Part shown: positions 31,224 through 44,922 of the stretch, piece by piece
Layout: every line of letters starts with the position of its first letter
Position numbering within the stretch: position 1 is the first letter of the stretch
DNA from: JAKACA01 sp963769255
Lineage (GTDB): Bacteria; Actinomycetota; Acidimicrobiia; Acidimicrobiales; Bog-793
DNA: 64,000 bases
Direction of reading: 5' to 3'
NCBI GenBank assembly: GCA_963769255.1
Contig: CAVYKV010000001.1
Coordinates: 1,922,001 to 1,986,000 of the forward strand
Notes under the pieces: generated by a model
Seen by the model: the letters and a program-made list of their open reading frames with translations, nothing else
Told to the model about the DNA's origin: nothing
Database searches by the model: none
Made by a program: the position numbers and the translations under genes

Positions 31224-32743
31224 AGCAGCGCTCGTTGCTGGTGAGCGTGATCCTCACATTGCTCGTCTGCTTCGGAACCTTCGGCGGTGTCCTGGCGGCC
31301 CACTGGAAGCCCATCCTCGGCCTCGACCTGCGAGGGGGCCTCTCCGTCACGTACGTGCCGAAGCCGCTCCCCGGTCACACCGTCACGAGCTCCGAGCTCG
31401 AGGACGCCGTGCAGGTCATGAGCGACCGCGTGAACGCCCTCGGCGTCTCCCAGCCGAACATCGCCACGCAAGGCAACTCCATCGTCGTGCAGCTGCCGGG
31501 CGTGAAGAACCCCCAGCAGATCCTGAACATCGTGGGGACGACCGCCCAGCTCTTCTTCCGCCCGGTCCTGGGCGGTGCCCCGGCCTACACGGCCCCGTCG
31601 AAGTCGAAGCAGACCTCGTCCTACCGGATCCCGCCGGCGCCGACGGGCACGTACGCCTGGACGACGCAGTACGACACCGGCTCACCCCCGACGTTGGACG
31701 TGCCAGCCGCAGCGCTCGAGGACCCGACCTACAGCGGTTACCCGACCACGACTTCGGCCCAAGATGCCCTCTACGAGCACGACAACATCATCCTCGACGG
31801 CTCGAACGGCGAGTGTGAAGGGGCCTCCCGCTGCGTGCTCGGACCGGTGCAGGGGACTGGCGTCATCATCAAGAGCGCCTACTCCGAGAACACCTCCACG
31901 GGTTGGGTGGTGGTGTTCAACCTGACCGGCCCTGGCGGGCCTGTCTTCAACGCCATCGCCTCCAAGTATTACGGGACCCTGGTCGCCAACGATCTCGACG
32001 GCCAGATCGTCTCGGCCCCCGTGATCCAGGCGAAGAGCTTCAGCGGGAGCGGCCAGATCAGCGGCAACTTCGACTCGGCGAGCGCCGGCAAGCTGGCGCT
32101 CGAGCTCAACTACGGCGCCCTGCCGGTGCCGCTCGTGGCGCTCACCTCGCAGACGGTGTCGCCCTCCCTCGGGGCCGCCTCACTGCACGCCGGGCTCTTC
32201 GCCGGCCTGCTCGGGCTCCTCCTCGTCATGATCTACACGATCTTCTACTACCGGGCCCTCGGCGTGGTCGTCATCCTCGGCCTCGTGTCGACGGCAGCCC
32301 TCCTCTACGCCATCATCTCCGCCCTCGGCCATCACGACGGGCTCACGCTCGACCTCTCCGGCGTCACGGGCATCATCGTGTCCATCGGTATCACCGTCGA
32401 CTCCTATGTCGTCTATTTCGAGCGATTAAAGGACGAAGTGAGAGCCGGCCGCTCGATCCGGGCGTCCGTGGACCGGGGCTTCCGGAGCGCCTACCGCACG
32501 ATCCTGTCGGCCGACGCCGTCTCGTTCATCGGCGCTGCCGTCCTCTACCTGCTCTCCATCGGCGCCGTGAAGGGCTTCGCCCTCATGCTCGGGATCTCGA
32601 CGATCCTCGACGTCGTGACCGCCTACACCTTCACGCGGCCGCTCGTCATCCTGCTCGGGCGCAACCGCGTCTTCACGGAGGCCCGCGGCCTCGGGGTCGC
32701 CCGCGGCCTGGCGACGGCCGCGAGCGCAGGATCCGGCTCGTGA
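31220..32743 (+). CDS. secD: Protein translocase subunit SecD
   Basis: 507 residues. One N-terminal helix, the motif LGLDLRGGLSVTY, the large periplasm-side P1 domain (about 50-310), then five helices. The helix 4 motif reads GITVDSYVVYFERLKDEV, the actinobacterial form of the RND-type transport motif. P1 contains an insertion rich in Ser/Thr/Tyr (about 110-190) typical of actinobacterial SecD. With SecF it uses the proton gradient to pull exported proteins. The stop overlaps the secF GTG (GTGA). Confidence 0.94.
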   Translation: MKQRSLLVSVILTLLVCFGTFGGVLAAHWKPILGLDLRGGLSVTYVPKPLPGHTVTSSELEDAVQVMSDRVNALGVSQPNIATQGNSIVVQLPGVKNPQQILNIVGTTAQLFFRPVLGGAPAYTAPSKSKQTSSYRIPPAPTGTYAWTTQYDTGSPPTLDVPAAALEDPTYSGYPTTTSAQDALYEHDNIILDGSNGECEGASRCVLGPVQGTGVIIKSAYSENTSTGWVVVFNLTGPGGPVFNAIASKYYGTLVANDLDGQIVSAPVIQAKSFSGSGQISGNFDSASAGKLALELNYGALPVPLVALTSQTVSPSLGAASLHAGLFAGLLGLLLVMIYTIFYYRALGVVVILGLVSTAALLYAIISALGHHDGLTLDLSGVTGIIVSIGITVDSYVVYFERLKDEVRAGRSIRASVDRGFRSAYRTILSADAVSFIGAAVLYLLSIGAVKGFALMLGISTILDVVTAYTFTRPLVILLGRNRVFTEARGLGVARGLATAASAGSGS

Positions 32744-34143
32744 GCGTCGTCGGCACCCCGGACGGCGGAGTGGCCTCGTCGGGGGGGCGCTTCCACCGCC
32801 TCTACTACGGGCTCACGAAGTTCGACTTCGTGCGGCGCCGCCGGACGTGGTTCGCCATCTCGGGCATCATCATCCTGGCCGGCGCCGTCTCCCTCGGCGT
32901 CCGCGGGCTCAACTACGACATCGAGTTCGTCGGGGGCACCTCCTGGACCGTTCCGAACAGCGCCGGGGTGTCGGTGACGGCGGCGCAGTCGGCCGTCTCC
33001 GGCGCCGGGCTCACGAACGCCACCATCACGACCCTCGGGCAGGGCTCGCACGCCCAACTGCAGGTGGAGGCGAAGCTGTCGGGCGGCGGCAAGGGCGCCG
33101 TCGGCAGCAAGGAGGAGGCGGCCGTCACCTCCGCCCTCGCCAAGCTCGCCCACATCTCGACCAACAGCGTCTCGGTCGAGACCGTGGGGCCGACCTGGGG
33201 CAGCCAGGTCACCCACAAGGCGGTCGAGGCCCTCATCGTCTTCCTCGTGATGATCATGATCTACATCTCCATCTTCTTCGAATGGAAGATGGCGCTGGCG
33301 GCCATCATCGCCGTCGCCCACGACATCCTCGTCACGGTCGGCATCTACTCGCTGACGTTCTTCCTCGTGACGCCGGACACGGTCGTCGCCTTCCTGACCG
33401 TCCTCGGCTACTCGCTCTACGACACGATCGTCGTCTTCGACCGAATACGCGACAACGCCAAGGGCCTCGGCGCCACGGGCAAGATGACCTTCAGCGACGT
33501 CGTGAACCTCTCGATGAACCAGACGCTGGCGCGCTCCATCAACACCTCGCTCGTCGCCATCCTGCCGATCCTCGCCCTCCTCGTGCTCGGTGCCGAGATC
33601 CTCGGCGCGACGACGCTGCAGTACTTCGGCCTCGCCCTCTTCATCGGCCTCACGAGCGGGGCCTACTCGTCCATCTTCATCGCCTCGCCCATCGTCGCCA
33701 TGTGGAAGGAGCACGAGCCGCGCTACTCCGAGATCGCCCGCCGCCTCGCCGCTCGCAACCAGGACGTGCAGCTCGTGACGCCGGCGGCCTTCGCAGCCGG
33801 GCTCTTCGACGAGCGGGAGGACAAGGCCACCTCGAGGCGCCAGAAGCGTGGGCGGGCCCCGCAGGCGCCCAGCGGCCCCATCCGTCCGGCTGCCTCGCGG
33901 GGAGCCGCCGCCACGGGAACGGCCGTGCTGGACGACGTGGGCTACGACGGTGGCGAGGACGGGTCGGCCGGTGACGACGACGTGGCCGCTCCCATCCCGG
34001 CGCCCCGTCCCGCTGCCCGCAGCGGGACCGCCCGTTCCGGTGCAGCCCGCTCCGGCACAGGCCAGCGGCAAGGCAACCGGCCAGCGGGATCCGCTTCAGG
34101 GAACCGGCCCGCGCCCCGGCCGCGCAAGAAGAAGCGTCGCTGA
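32740..34143 (+). CDS. secF: Protein translocase subunit SecF with long basic tail
   Basis: 467 residues; usual length 290-400. Motifs are GLNYDIEFVGGTSW after helix 1, then five more helices with LGYSLYDTIVVFDRIRDNAK and LARSINTSL, all conserved in SecF. After about residue 345 comes a low-complexity tail of 120 residues that ends in Arg/Lys/Pro (RSGTARSGAARSG..., finally RPRKKKRR). The tail is cytoplasmic by topology and could contact ribosomes or the acidic YajC tail; this is inference. GTG start overlaps the secD stop. Confidence 0.93.
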   Translation: MSVVGTPDGGVASSGGRFHRLYYGLTKFDFVRRRRTWFAISGIIILAGAVSLGVRGLNYDIEFVGGTSWTVPNSAGVSVTAAQSAVSGAGLTNATITTLGQGSHAQLQVEAKLSGGGKGAVGSKEEAAVTSALAKLAHISTNSVSVETVGPTWGSQVTHKAVEALIVFLVMIMIYISIFFEWKMALAAIIAVAHDILVTVGIYSLTFFLVTPDTVVAFLTVLGYSLYDTIVVFDRIRDNAKGLGATGKMTFSDVVNLSMNQTLARSINTSLVAILPILALLVLGAEILGATTLQYFGLALFIGLTSGAYSSIFIASPIVAMWKEHEPRYSEIARRLAARNQDVQLVTPAAFAAGLFDEREDKATSRRQKRGRAPQAPSGPIRPAASRGAAATGTAVLDDVGYDGGEDGSAGDDDVAAPIPAPRPAARSGTARSGAARSGTGQRQGNRPAGSASGNRPAPRPRKKKRR

Positions 34144-34207
34144 GGCCGGGAGCCCCGCCTCCTCGGAGGAGCGTTCGCCAGCAGGCGTCCTTCGGGGACG
34201 CCATGCC

Positions 34208-34213
34208 TAAGCT
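34208..34213 (+). promoter_or_regulatory. -10 element TAAGCT of serS (leaderless)
   Basis: TAAGCT ends 9 bases before the serS ATG at 34223, slightly longer than the usual 7-8. No T-box or Shine-Dalgarno is visible. Confidence 0.45.
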
Positions 34214-34222
34214 GCTCCCGGC

Positions 34223-35452
34223 ATGATCGACATCCGGCTCGCCCGCGAGCAGCCCGAGGCGCTGCGGCGCGCCCTTGCCCGCAAGGGCGCCGCTGAGCTC
34301 TTCGACGAGCTGCTCGGCGTCGACGACACCTGGCGCGCCCTCACGGCCCGCGTCGACGAGCTGCGGGGGCGCCTGCGCCCGAAGGGACGACCGACGCCGC
34401 AGGAGCTGGCCGCCCTGCACGGGGTGAAAGAAGAGCTCCGGGCGGCCGAGACGGAGCTCTCCGTCGTCGAAGCCCGCCGCGACGACCTCCTCCTGCGCGT
34501 CCCCAACCCGCCGTCGGAGGACTGCCCGGACGGCGACACGGACGAGGACGCCGAGGAGGTGCGACGCGTGGGGGAGCCGCCGGTGTTCACCTTTGCCATC
34601 CGGGACCACGTCGAGCTCGGTGGCTTCGAGCTCGATCGGGCAGCCCGGCTCTCAGGCGCCCGCTTCGCCTACCGACGGGGCGCCGTCGCCCTCCTCGAAC
34701 TCGCCCTCTACCGGTTCGCGCTGGCGCAGGTGGTGGGGATGGGCTTCGAGGTGCTCCTACCGCCCGTCCTCGTGCGCGAGGAGGCCATGTACGGCACGGG
34801 CTTCCTGCCGACCGAAGTAGTCAACCTCTATCGCCTGGAGGCCGACGAGCTGTACCTGACGGGGACCTCGGAGGTCGCCCTCGCCGCCTTCCACCAGGGC
34901 GAGGTGCTCGACATCGACGAGCTGCCGCTTCGTTACGCCGGCTACTCCACCTGCTTTCGTCGGGAGGCGGGGGCGGCCGGTCGGGACACGCGGGGCATCT
35001 TCCGCCTCCACCAGTTCGACAAGGTGGAGATGTTCGTCTTCACGACACCGGAGGAGTCGGCGGCCGAGCACGAGCGCATCCTCGCCATCGAGGAGGAGAT
35101 CGTCTCGAGCCTGGGGCTCGCCTACCGGGTGGTGTGCACGGCAGCGGGCGACCTCGGGCCCTCGGCGGCGAAGAAGTACGACATCGAGGCCTTCATCCCG
35201 AGCCAGGGGCGTTACCGCGAGGTCACGTCGTGTTCCAACACGACCGACTACCAGGCACGCCGGCTGAACGTCCGCTACCGCCAGAGCGGGGGGCCGCTCC
35301 AGGTCGTCCACACGCTGAACGGCACGGCGATGACGGCCCGCTTCCTCATCGCCCTCATGGAGACCTACCAGGACTCCCTCGGCGAGGTCGCCGTTCCCGA
35401 GATCCTGTGGCCCTTCGGGGCCCCCGAGCGCCTGCCGGCCGCCAAAGCCTGA
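34223..35452 (+). CDS. serS: Seryl-tRNA synthetase
   Basis: 409 residues. N-terminal antiparallel coiled coil for tRNA binding (about 25-105), then a class II catalytic core: motif 2 region YAGYSTCFRREAGAAGRDTRGIFRLHQF and motif 3 near NGTAMTARFLIALMETYQ. LTGTSEVALAAFHQGE is the Ser-binding TSE motif. It converges on thiD, with 33 bases between stops. Confidence 0.97.
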   Translation: MIDIRLAREQPEALRRALARKGAAELFDELLGVDDTWRALTARVDELRGRLRPKGRPTPQELAALHGVKEELRAAETELSVVEARRDDLLLRVPNPPSEDCPDGDTDEDAEEVRRVGEPPVFTFAIRDHVELGGFELDRAARLSGARFAYRRGAVALLELALYRFALAQVVGMGFEVLLPPVLVREEAMYGTGFLPTEVVNLYRLEADELYLTGTSEVALAAFHQGEVLDIDELPLRYAGYSTCFRREAGAAGRDTRGIFRLHQFDKVEMFVFTTPEESAAEHERILAIEEEIVSSLGLAYRVVCTAAGDLGPSAAKKYDIEAFIPSQGRYREVTSCSNTTDYQARRLNVRYRQSGGPLQVVHTLNGTAMTARFLIALMETYQDSLGEVAVPEILWPFGAPERLPAAKA

Positions 35453-35485
35453 GGGCCGGCGACCGCCAGCAGTCCACGAGGCCCG

Positions 35486-36361
35486 TCAGGGGGCTGCCGC
35501 CCCGTCCCGATGGGCCGCCCCCAGCTGGTCGATCGGACCGTGCCCCGCCCCGAGCTCCCAGTGCGCCGACAGCTCGATGGCGTGGTGCACGAAGGCCTTG
35601 GCGGCGAGGGCCGCCTGCAGGGCCGGGAGCCCGAGGGCGAGGTCGGCGGCGACGGCGGCCGCCAGGGTGCAGCCGGTGCCGTGCACGTTGCGCGTCTCGA
35701 GCCAGGGCGCACGCAGCAACGTGACGGCATGGCCGTCGTAGGCGACGTCGACGGCCTCGTCCTCGAGGCGGAGCCGCCCTCCCGTCACGACCACGAGGTC
35801 GGGGCCGAGGGCGCGCAGCTCGTGGGCGGTGGCCTCGATGTCCTCCAGACCGTCGATCACACGGCCGGTGAGGAGCGCCGCCTCCCGGTGGTTGGGCGTG
35901 ATGACGCGGGCAAGGGCGACGAGATCGAGGTAGGCGTCACGCATCTCGAGACCATCGGGACCGTCGTAGAGAGGTGCGCCGGACGAGCCCACGAGCACGG
36001 GGTCGACGACGAGGTTCGGGAGAAGGCTCCGCCGCGCCAGCTCGGTCACGGCCCGCACGGTGGCAGGAGTCGCCAAGAAACCCGTCTTCACTGCCGCCGG
36101 TCGCAGGTCGCCGAGGACCGACTCCACCTGGGCGACGACCATGTCCGGCGCCAACCGCTCGACCCGCTGCACGCCCCGGGTGTTCTGGGCCGTCACGGCG
36201 GTGAGGGCGAGCGTGCCGTGCACGTGGTGGGCCGCCAGCGTGCGGAGGTCCGCCGCCACGCCGGCGCCGCCACCTGAGTCGGAGCCGGCGATGGTGAGAA
36301 CGACCGGAGGAGTGGTGCTGCCGGCGCCGTGACCCGCAACTCCGTGACCTGGCCGGACCAT
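35486..36361 (-). CDS. thiD: Hydroxymethylpyrimidine/phosphomethylpyrimidine kinase ThiD
   Basis: 291 residues, ribokinase fold. Signatures are VLTIAGSDSGGGAGVAADLRTL at the start, KTGFL, VVDPVLVGSSGAPL, ITPNHREAALL, VVVTGGR and the catalytic VHGTGCTLAAAVAADLA. It phosphorylates HMP and HMP-P in thiamine synthesis. No other thi genes and no TPP riboswitch are adjacent, so it may work in salvage or with genes elsewhere. The ATG at 36361 is supported by a TAGGCT box 8 bases upstream. The C-terminus lacks a ThiE or TenA fusion. Confidence 0.93.
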   Translation of the reverse strand: MVRPGHGVAGHGAGSTTPPVVLTIAGSDSGGGAGVAADLRTLAAHHVHGTLALTAVTAQNTRGVQRVERLAPDMVVAQVESVLGDLRPAAVKTGFLATPATVRAVTELARRSLLPNLVVDPVLVGSSGAPLYDGPDGLEMRDAYLDLVALARVITPNHREAALLTGRVIDGLEDIEATAHELRALGPDLVVVTGGRLRLEDEAVDVAYDGHAVTLLRAPWLETRNVHGTGCTLAAAVAADLALGLPALQAALAAKAFVHHAIELSAHWELGAGHGPIDQLGAAHRDGAAAP

Positions 36362-36369
36362 GGCTGTTC

Positions 36370-36375
36370 AGCCTA
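36370..36375 (-). promoter_or_regulatory. -10 element TAGGCT of thiD (leaderless)
   Basis: On the minus strand TAGGCT ends 8 bases before the thiD ATG at 36361. Confidence 0.55.
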
Positions 36376-36412
36376 TTGGCGCAGGCGGCCCCGGCGGCAC
36401 GCCGGCCTTTGC

Positions 36413-36418
36413 GAGACT
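36413..36418 (+). promoter_or_regulatory. Possible -10 element GAGACT of the GNAT gene
   Basis: GAGACT ends 7 bases before the GTG at 36426. It deviates at the first two bases from TANNNT, so confidence is low. Confidence 0.3.
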
Positions 36419-36425
36419 GGCCGCG

Positions 36426-36974
36426 GTGGAACGCCCCCTCGCACTGCGACCGTTCGGCCCGGACGATCTCGCCGTCGTGGAGCCGTGGTTCGCCGACGGC
36501 GAGACTCAACGCTGGCTGGGTGGTCCCGAGTGGCCGCTGCAGGCGCTGCGACTCGCCTCCGCCCCCCTTGGGGAGTTCCGGGGCGCTCGCGAGACGGGGC
36601 GCTTCGACTTCATCGGGTGGCAGTCGGACGTGCCGGTCGGGTACATCGGCTGCGGGACGGTCGACCGCTGGACGACCTGGGAGGGCGGGCCGGGCGGCCG
36701 CGGCGTCGTCGAGGCCATCGAGGTGCCGGCAGCAGCCGTCGCCTACGTCGTCGACCCCGCCCGGCGGCGCCTCGGCCACTGCAGCGCCATGCTGTCCGCC
36801 CTCATGGCTCGTCCCGAGCTGGCCGCTGTGCAGCTCTTCGGCGGCGGCGTGGAGGAGGGAAACGTGGCGTCGGTGCGGTGTCTCGAGGTGGCGGGGTGGC
36901 GTCGACTGCACGACGAGCCCGACTGGGAGGGCTACCTCTACTACGTCCGCCGCCGCCCCGGCGGAGGGGGATGA
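36426..36974 (+). CDS. GNAT-family N-acetyltransferase
   Basis: 182 residues. It opens LALRPFGPDDLAVVEPWFAD, the usual N-terminal strand and helix of GNAT proteins. VEAIEVPAAAVAYVVDPARRRLGHCSAML covers the acetyl-CoA-binding strand and loop (the R-x2-G/A pattern is weak: RRRLGH), and GGGVEEGNVASVRCLEVAGWRRL is the C-terminal GNAT block. The acceptor is unknown. I prefer the GTG at 36426 to the ATG at 36360, because the domain starts at once and the ATG overlaps the thiD start codon on the other strand; the longer form remains possible. Confidence 0.8.
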   Translation: MERPLALRPFGPDDLAVVEPWFADGETQRWLGGPEWPLQALRLASAPLGEFRGARETGRFDFIGWQSDVPVGYIGCGTVDRWTTWEGGPGGRGVVEAIEVPAAAVAYVVDPARRRLGHCSAMLSALMARPELAAVQLFGGGVEEGNVASVRCLEVAGWRRLHDEPDWEGYLYYVRRRPGGGG

Positions 36975-37034
36975 TGACAGACAGATGACGAAATGGGCTT
37001 CCGTCGCGCACCGGTCGCGCGCGAGGCTCAACAC

Positions 37035-37973
37035 ATGTCCGCTGACCGAGACGGCGCCGGCGTCGTCCTCACGCAGCTCTCCAAGTCCTACGGCGCCGTG
37101 CACGCCGTCCGTTCCATCGACCTCACGATCCCCCGCGGCGAGACGGTGGCGCTCCTCGGGCCGAACGGGGCAGGCAAGTCGACGACCATCGACATGGTGC
37201 TCGGCCTCACGCGACCCGACGCCGGTACCGTCTCGGTCTTCGGCATGCCGCCCTCGCAGGCCGTGAGGGCCGGCGCCGTCGGCGGCATGCTGCAGATCGG
37301 ACAGCTCATCGAGTACCTGAGCGTGCGCGAGCTCGTCACGATGGTCGGTTCCCTCTACCCGCACCCGCTCGACGTGGAAGAGGTCCTCCGGTTGACGGGG
37401 ACGGCGGAGTTCGCCGACCGGCCGACGAACAAGCTGTCCGGTGGCCAGACCCAGCGCGTGCGCTTCGCCACGGCGCTCGTGGCCGACCCGGATCTCCTCG
37501 TCCTCGACGAGCCGACGGCTGCGCTCGACGTCGAAGGGCGCCGGGACTTCTGGGGATCGATGCGGAGCGTGGCTGCGCAGGGCAAGACGGTGCTCTTCGC
37601 CACGCACTATCTCGAGGAGGCGGACGACTACGCAGACCGCATCGTGCTCATCGCCCGGGGCAAGATCGTCGCCGACGGCCCCTCCAACGAGATCAAGGCG
37701 ATCGTGAGCGGCCGGACGATCCGGGCGACGCTCGCCGAGGACTTCGGCGCCCTCAGCGACCTGGCCGCCCTGCCAGGTGTGACACAGGCCGACCGGCATG
37801 GCGACATCATCATCCTGACCTGCGCCGACTCCGACGCCACGCTGCGGGCCCTCCTCGCCGCCTACCCGGACGTGCACGACATCGAGGTGCACGGCGCCGG
37901 CCTCGAAGAGGCCTTCCTCATGCTCACCAACGACGACGACGAGGCCGCCACGGCGGAGGGGAGCGTGCACTGA
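37035..37973 (+). CDS. ABC transporter ATP-binding protein (ABC-2 export type)
   Basis: 312 residues. Walker A GPNGAGKST, signature LSGGQTQRVRFA, Walker B LLVLDEPTAALD and the H-loop FATHYLEEADDYAD are intact. The C-terminal 90 residues are the extra domain typical of DrrA/CcmA-like exporters (ending in GLEEAFLML). ATG at 37035 is preferred to 36993; it follows GAGG. The permease gene starts 2 bases after the stop. Probable drug or lipid exporter; substrate unknown. Confidence 0.93.
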   Translation: MSADRDGAGVVLTQLSKSYGAVHAVRSIDLTIPRGETVALLGPNGAGKSTTIDMVLGLTRPDAGTVSVFGMPPSQAVRAGAVGGMLQIGQLIEYLSVRELVTMVGSLYPHPLDVEEVLRLTGTAEFADRPTNKLSGGQTQRVRFATALVADPDLLVLDEPTAALDVEGRRDFWGSMRSVAAQGKTVLFATHYLEEADDYADRIVLIARGKIVADGPSNEIKAIVSGRTIRATLAEDFGALSDLAALPGVTQADRHGDIIILTCADSDATLRALLAAYPDVHDIEVHGAGLEEAFLMLTNDDDEAATAEGSVH

Positions 37974-37975
37974 CC

Positions 37976-38701
37976 ATGCGCCTCACGTTCATGTACTACG
38001 AGGTGCTGCGGACGTTTCGAAACCGCCGCTTCTTCATCTTCTCCCTTGCCTTCCCCCTCGTCCTCTTCTTCACGGTGGCGGGCTCCAACCGCCACGTCAG
38101 CCTCGACGGCATCTCGTTCCCGCTGTATTACATGGCGGGCATGGCGTCGTTCGGCACGATGATCGCCGTGCTCTCGAGCGGCGGTCGCATCTCCTCTGAG
38201 CGGTCCATCGGTTGGACACGGCAGATGCGCATCACGCCGCTGACGCCCACCGAGTACTTCGCCGCCAAAGTCATCTGCGGCTACCTCATGGCCCTGCTCA
38301 GCATCCTCGTCATGGCGCTTGCCGGCACCTCGCTCGGCGTCCGGCTCTCGGCCGGGTCGTGGGCCACGATGGTCGGGCTCATCCTCATCGCCCTCATCCC
38401 CTTCACCGTGCTCGGCATCGTGCTCGGCCACTCCATGAAGCCCGACTCGCTCGGGCCTATCATGGGTGGCATCACGGCCCTCTTCGCCCTCCTCGGGGGC
38501 GCCTGGGGGCCGCTCGCCACGAAGGGCGGCCTCTTCCAGGTGGAGAAGGCGCTGCCGTCCTACTGGCTCGTGCAAGCCGGGAAGACGGCCATCGGCACGG
38601 GGCTCTGGCCGGCGGAGGGCTGGATCGTCCTCGGCATCTGGACGGCCGCCTTCGCCGTCATCGCCGTGCGGGTCTACCAGCGCGACACGAGCCGGGTCTG
38701 A
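37976..38701 (+). CDS. ABC-2 type transporter permease
   Basis: 241 residues with six hydrophobic helices and a short cytoplasmic N-terminus (MRLTFMYYEVLRTFRNRRFF), the usual ABC-2 permease start. ISSERSIGWTRQMRITPLTPTEYFAAK is the cytoplasmic coupling loop of DrrB-like permeases. It forms the exporter with the ATPase encoded 2 bases upstream. A GGCTCC/GGAGCC hairpin follows its stop codon. Confidence 0.92.
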   Translation: MRLTFMYYEVLRTFRNRRFFIFSLAFPLVLFFTVAGSNRHVSLDGISFPLYYMAGMASFGTMIAVLSSGGRISSERSIGWTRQMRITPLTPTEYFAAKVICGYLMALLSILVMALAGTSLGVRLSAGSWATMVGLILIALIPFTVLGIVLGHSMKPDSLGPIMGGITALFALLGGAWGPLATKGGLFQVEKALPSYWLVQAGKTAIGTGLWPAEGWIVLGIWTAAFAVIAVRVYQRDTSRV

Positions 38702-38728
38702 GGCTCCGCTCCGGCGGTGACGGGAGCC
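38702..38728 (+). terminator. Hairpin after the ABC-2 permease gene
   Basis: GGCTCC and GGAGCC flank a 15-base loop directly after the TGA stop. No T-run follows. It separates the exporter operon from the gltB promoter. Confidence 0.35.
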
Positions 38729-38755
38729 GGCTGCCAGGGGGTGCGGGGACCCGTG

Positions 38756-38761
38756 TAGTCT
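38756..38761 (+). promoter_or_regulatory. -10 element TAGTCT upstream of gltB
   Basis: TAGTCT lies 83 bases before the gltB GTG, so gltB has a 5' leader of about 75 bases with GAGAAGGGA before the start. I see no recognisable riboswitch in it. Confidence 0.4.
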
Positions 38762-38844
38762 GGACGGACCCAAAGAGGGCCAAGGATGTCCCGGGTGATG
38801 ACGGCCTGGTCGAGCGACCGGCCGAGAGACCGAGAAGGGACACC

Positions 38845-43418
<4,574 letters not shown>

Positions 43419-43426
<8 letters not shown>

Positions 43427-44915
43427 CCCGAAGGCTTTCCTGCACATCCGGCGGGGTGGTCCGCAGCGGCGTCCCGTCGGCGAGCGGGTGCACGACTGGC
43501 ACGAGGTGTACGAGCCCTTCGAACCGTCGCTGCTGGCCCAGCAGGCCTCCCGCTGCATGGACTGCGGCATCCCCTTCTGCCACGAGGGCTGTCCCCTCGG
43601 CAACCTCGTGCCGGAGTGGAACGACCTCGTCCACCGGGGGCGTTTCGCCGAGGCGGCGGCGAACCTCGAGTCCACGAACAACTTCCCGGAGTTCACGGGC
43701 CGGCTGTGCCCGGCGCCCTGCGAGGGCTCCTGCGTCCTCGGCATCGACGACGAGCCCGTGACGATCCGCCAGGTGGAGCTGGAGCTGGCGGAGTGGGCGG
43801 CCGTCCGCCTCGAGCCGCGACCGGCGCGGCGCCCGACGGGGCGGCGGGTGGCCGTCGTCGGGTCCGGCCCTGCCGGTCTCGCCGCCGCCCAGCAGCTGAC
43901 CCGTGCCGGGCACGAGGCGATCGTGCACGAGCGGGCCGAGCGCATCGGTGGCATCCTCCGCTACGGCATCCCGGAGTTCAAGATGGAGAAGGCGGTGCTC
44001 GACCGCCGGCTCGTGCAGATGCGGCGGGAGGGAACGGTCTTCCAGACGGGCGTCATCGTGGGTGGCGACGGCACCGCCGAGGTGGCCGGGGCGGCTGCTC
44101 CGGACGCCATCGTCCTCAGCGCGGCGGCGCTCCGGGCAGAGTTCGACGCCGTCGTGCTCGCCTGCGGGGCGACGCGGCCGCGGGATCTCGCCGTGCCGGG
44201 GCGCCACCTCGACGGCGTCCACTTCGCCATGGAGTTCCTGAAGCCGTCCAACCAGGTCTGCGAGGGCACGCTCGCCCGCACCCCCATCACGGCCGCCGGC
44301 AAGCACGTCGTCATCATCGGGGGCGGCGACACAGGCGCCGACTGCCTCGGGACCGTCCACCGGCAGGGCGCCGCCTCCGTCCATCAGCTGGAGATCCTCC
44401 CGGCACCACCCGCCACGCGCGCCGCCGACAACCCGTGGCCGACGTGGCCCGTCATCTACCGGACCTCCTCCGCCCACGAGGAGGGGGGCGAACGGGTCTT
44501 CGCCGTCAGGACCGTGGAGCTCGCCGGCGACGGCACAGTGCGGGCGCTGCGCCTGCAGGAAGTCTCGAGCCGGGTCGTCGACGGCCGTCCGCAGCTCGCC
44601 CCCGTGCCGGGAAGCGAGCGGGAGCTGGCGGCGGAGCTGGTGTTGCTGGCGATGGGCTTCGAAGGGCCGGAGCACGGCGGGATCGTCGCCGACCTCGGGC
44701 TCGAGCTCGACGGTCGAGGCAACGTGGCCGTCGGCCGGGACTTCTCTACGAGCCAGCCGGGTATCTACGCCTGCGGGGACATGGCGCGGGGCCAGAGCCT
44801 CATCGTCTGGGCCATCGCCGAAGGCCGCTCGGCCGCCGCCGCCGTCGACCGCTACCTGATGGGCGACACCGGCCTCCCGCAGCCCATCCACGCCGGCCAG
44901 CTCGCCCTGCGCTGA
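43419..44915 (+). CDS. gltD: Glutamate synthase small subunit GltD
   Basis: 498 residues. N-terminal 4Fe-4S Cys motifs (CMDCGIPFCHEGCPLGN and CPAPCEGSC), FAD site VAVVGSGPAGLAAAQQLT, NADPH site VVIIGGGDTGADCLG, and a final FAD-contacting GIYACGDMARGQSLIVWAI. It supplies electrons from NADPH to GltB. The ATG overlaps the gltB stop by 8 bases, so the two are coupled. Its clean, unshifted frame argues that the locus is still under selection. Confidence 0.96.
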
Positions 44916-44922
44916 GCTCCTG

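Noticed and set aside
32370..32440. SecD motif VDSYVVYFER in place of the enterobacterial VDANVLIFER
   Set aside because: This is the normal actinobacterial form of the motif and not a defect.
35486..36500. TPP riboswitch upstream of thiD
   Set aside because: The start codon lies 8 bases after a TAGGCT box, leaving no room for a leader, and no THI-box sequence is seen.
38212..38844. Upstream extension of the gltB frame by 211 codons
   Set aside because: It runs through the ABC-2 permease gene in another frame; the conserved GltB sequence starts at 38845 after a proper ribosome site.
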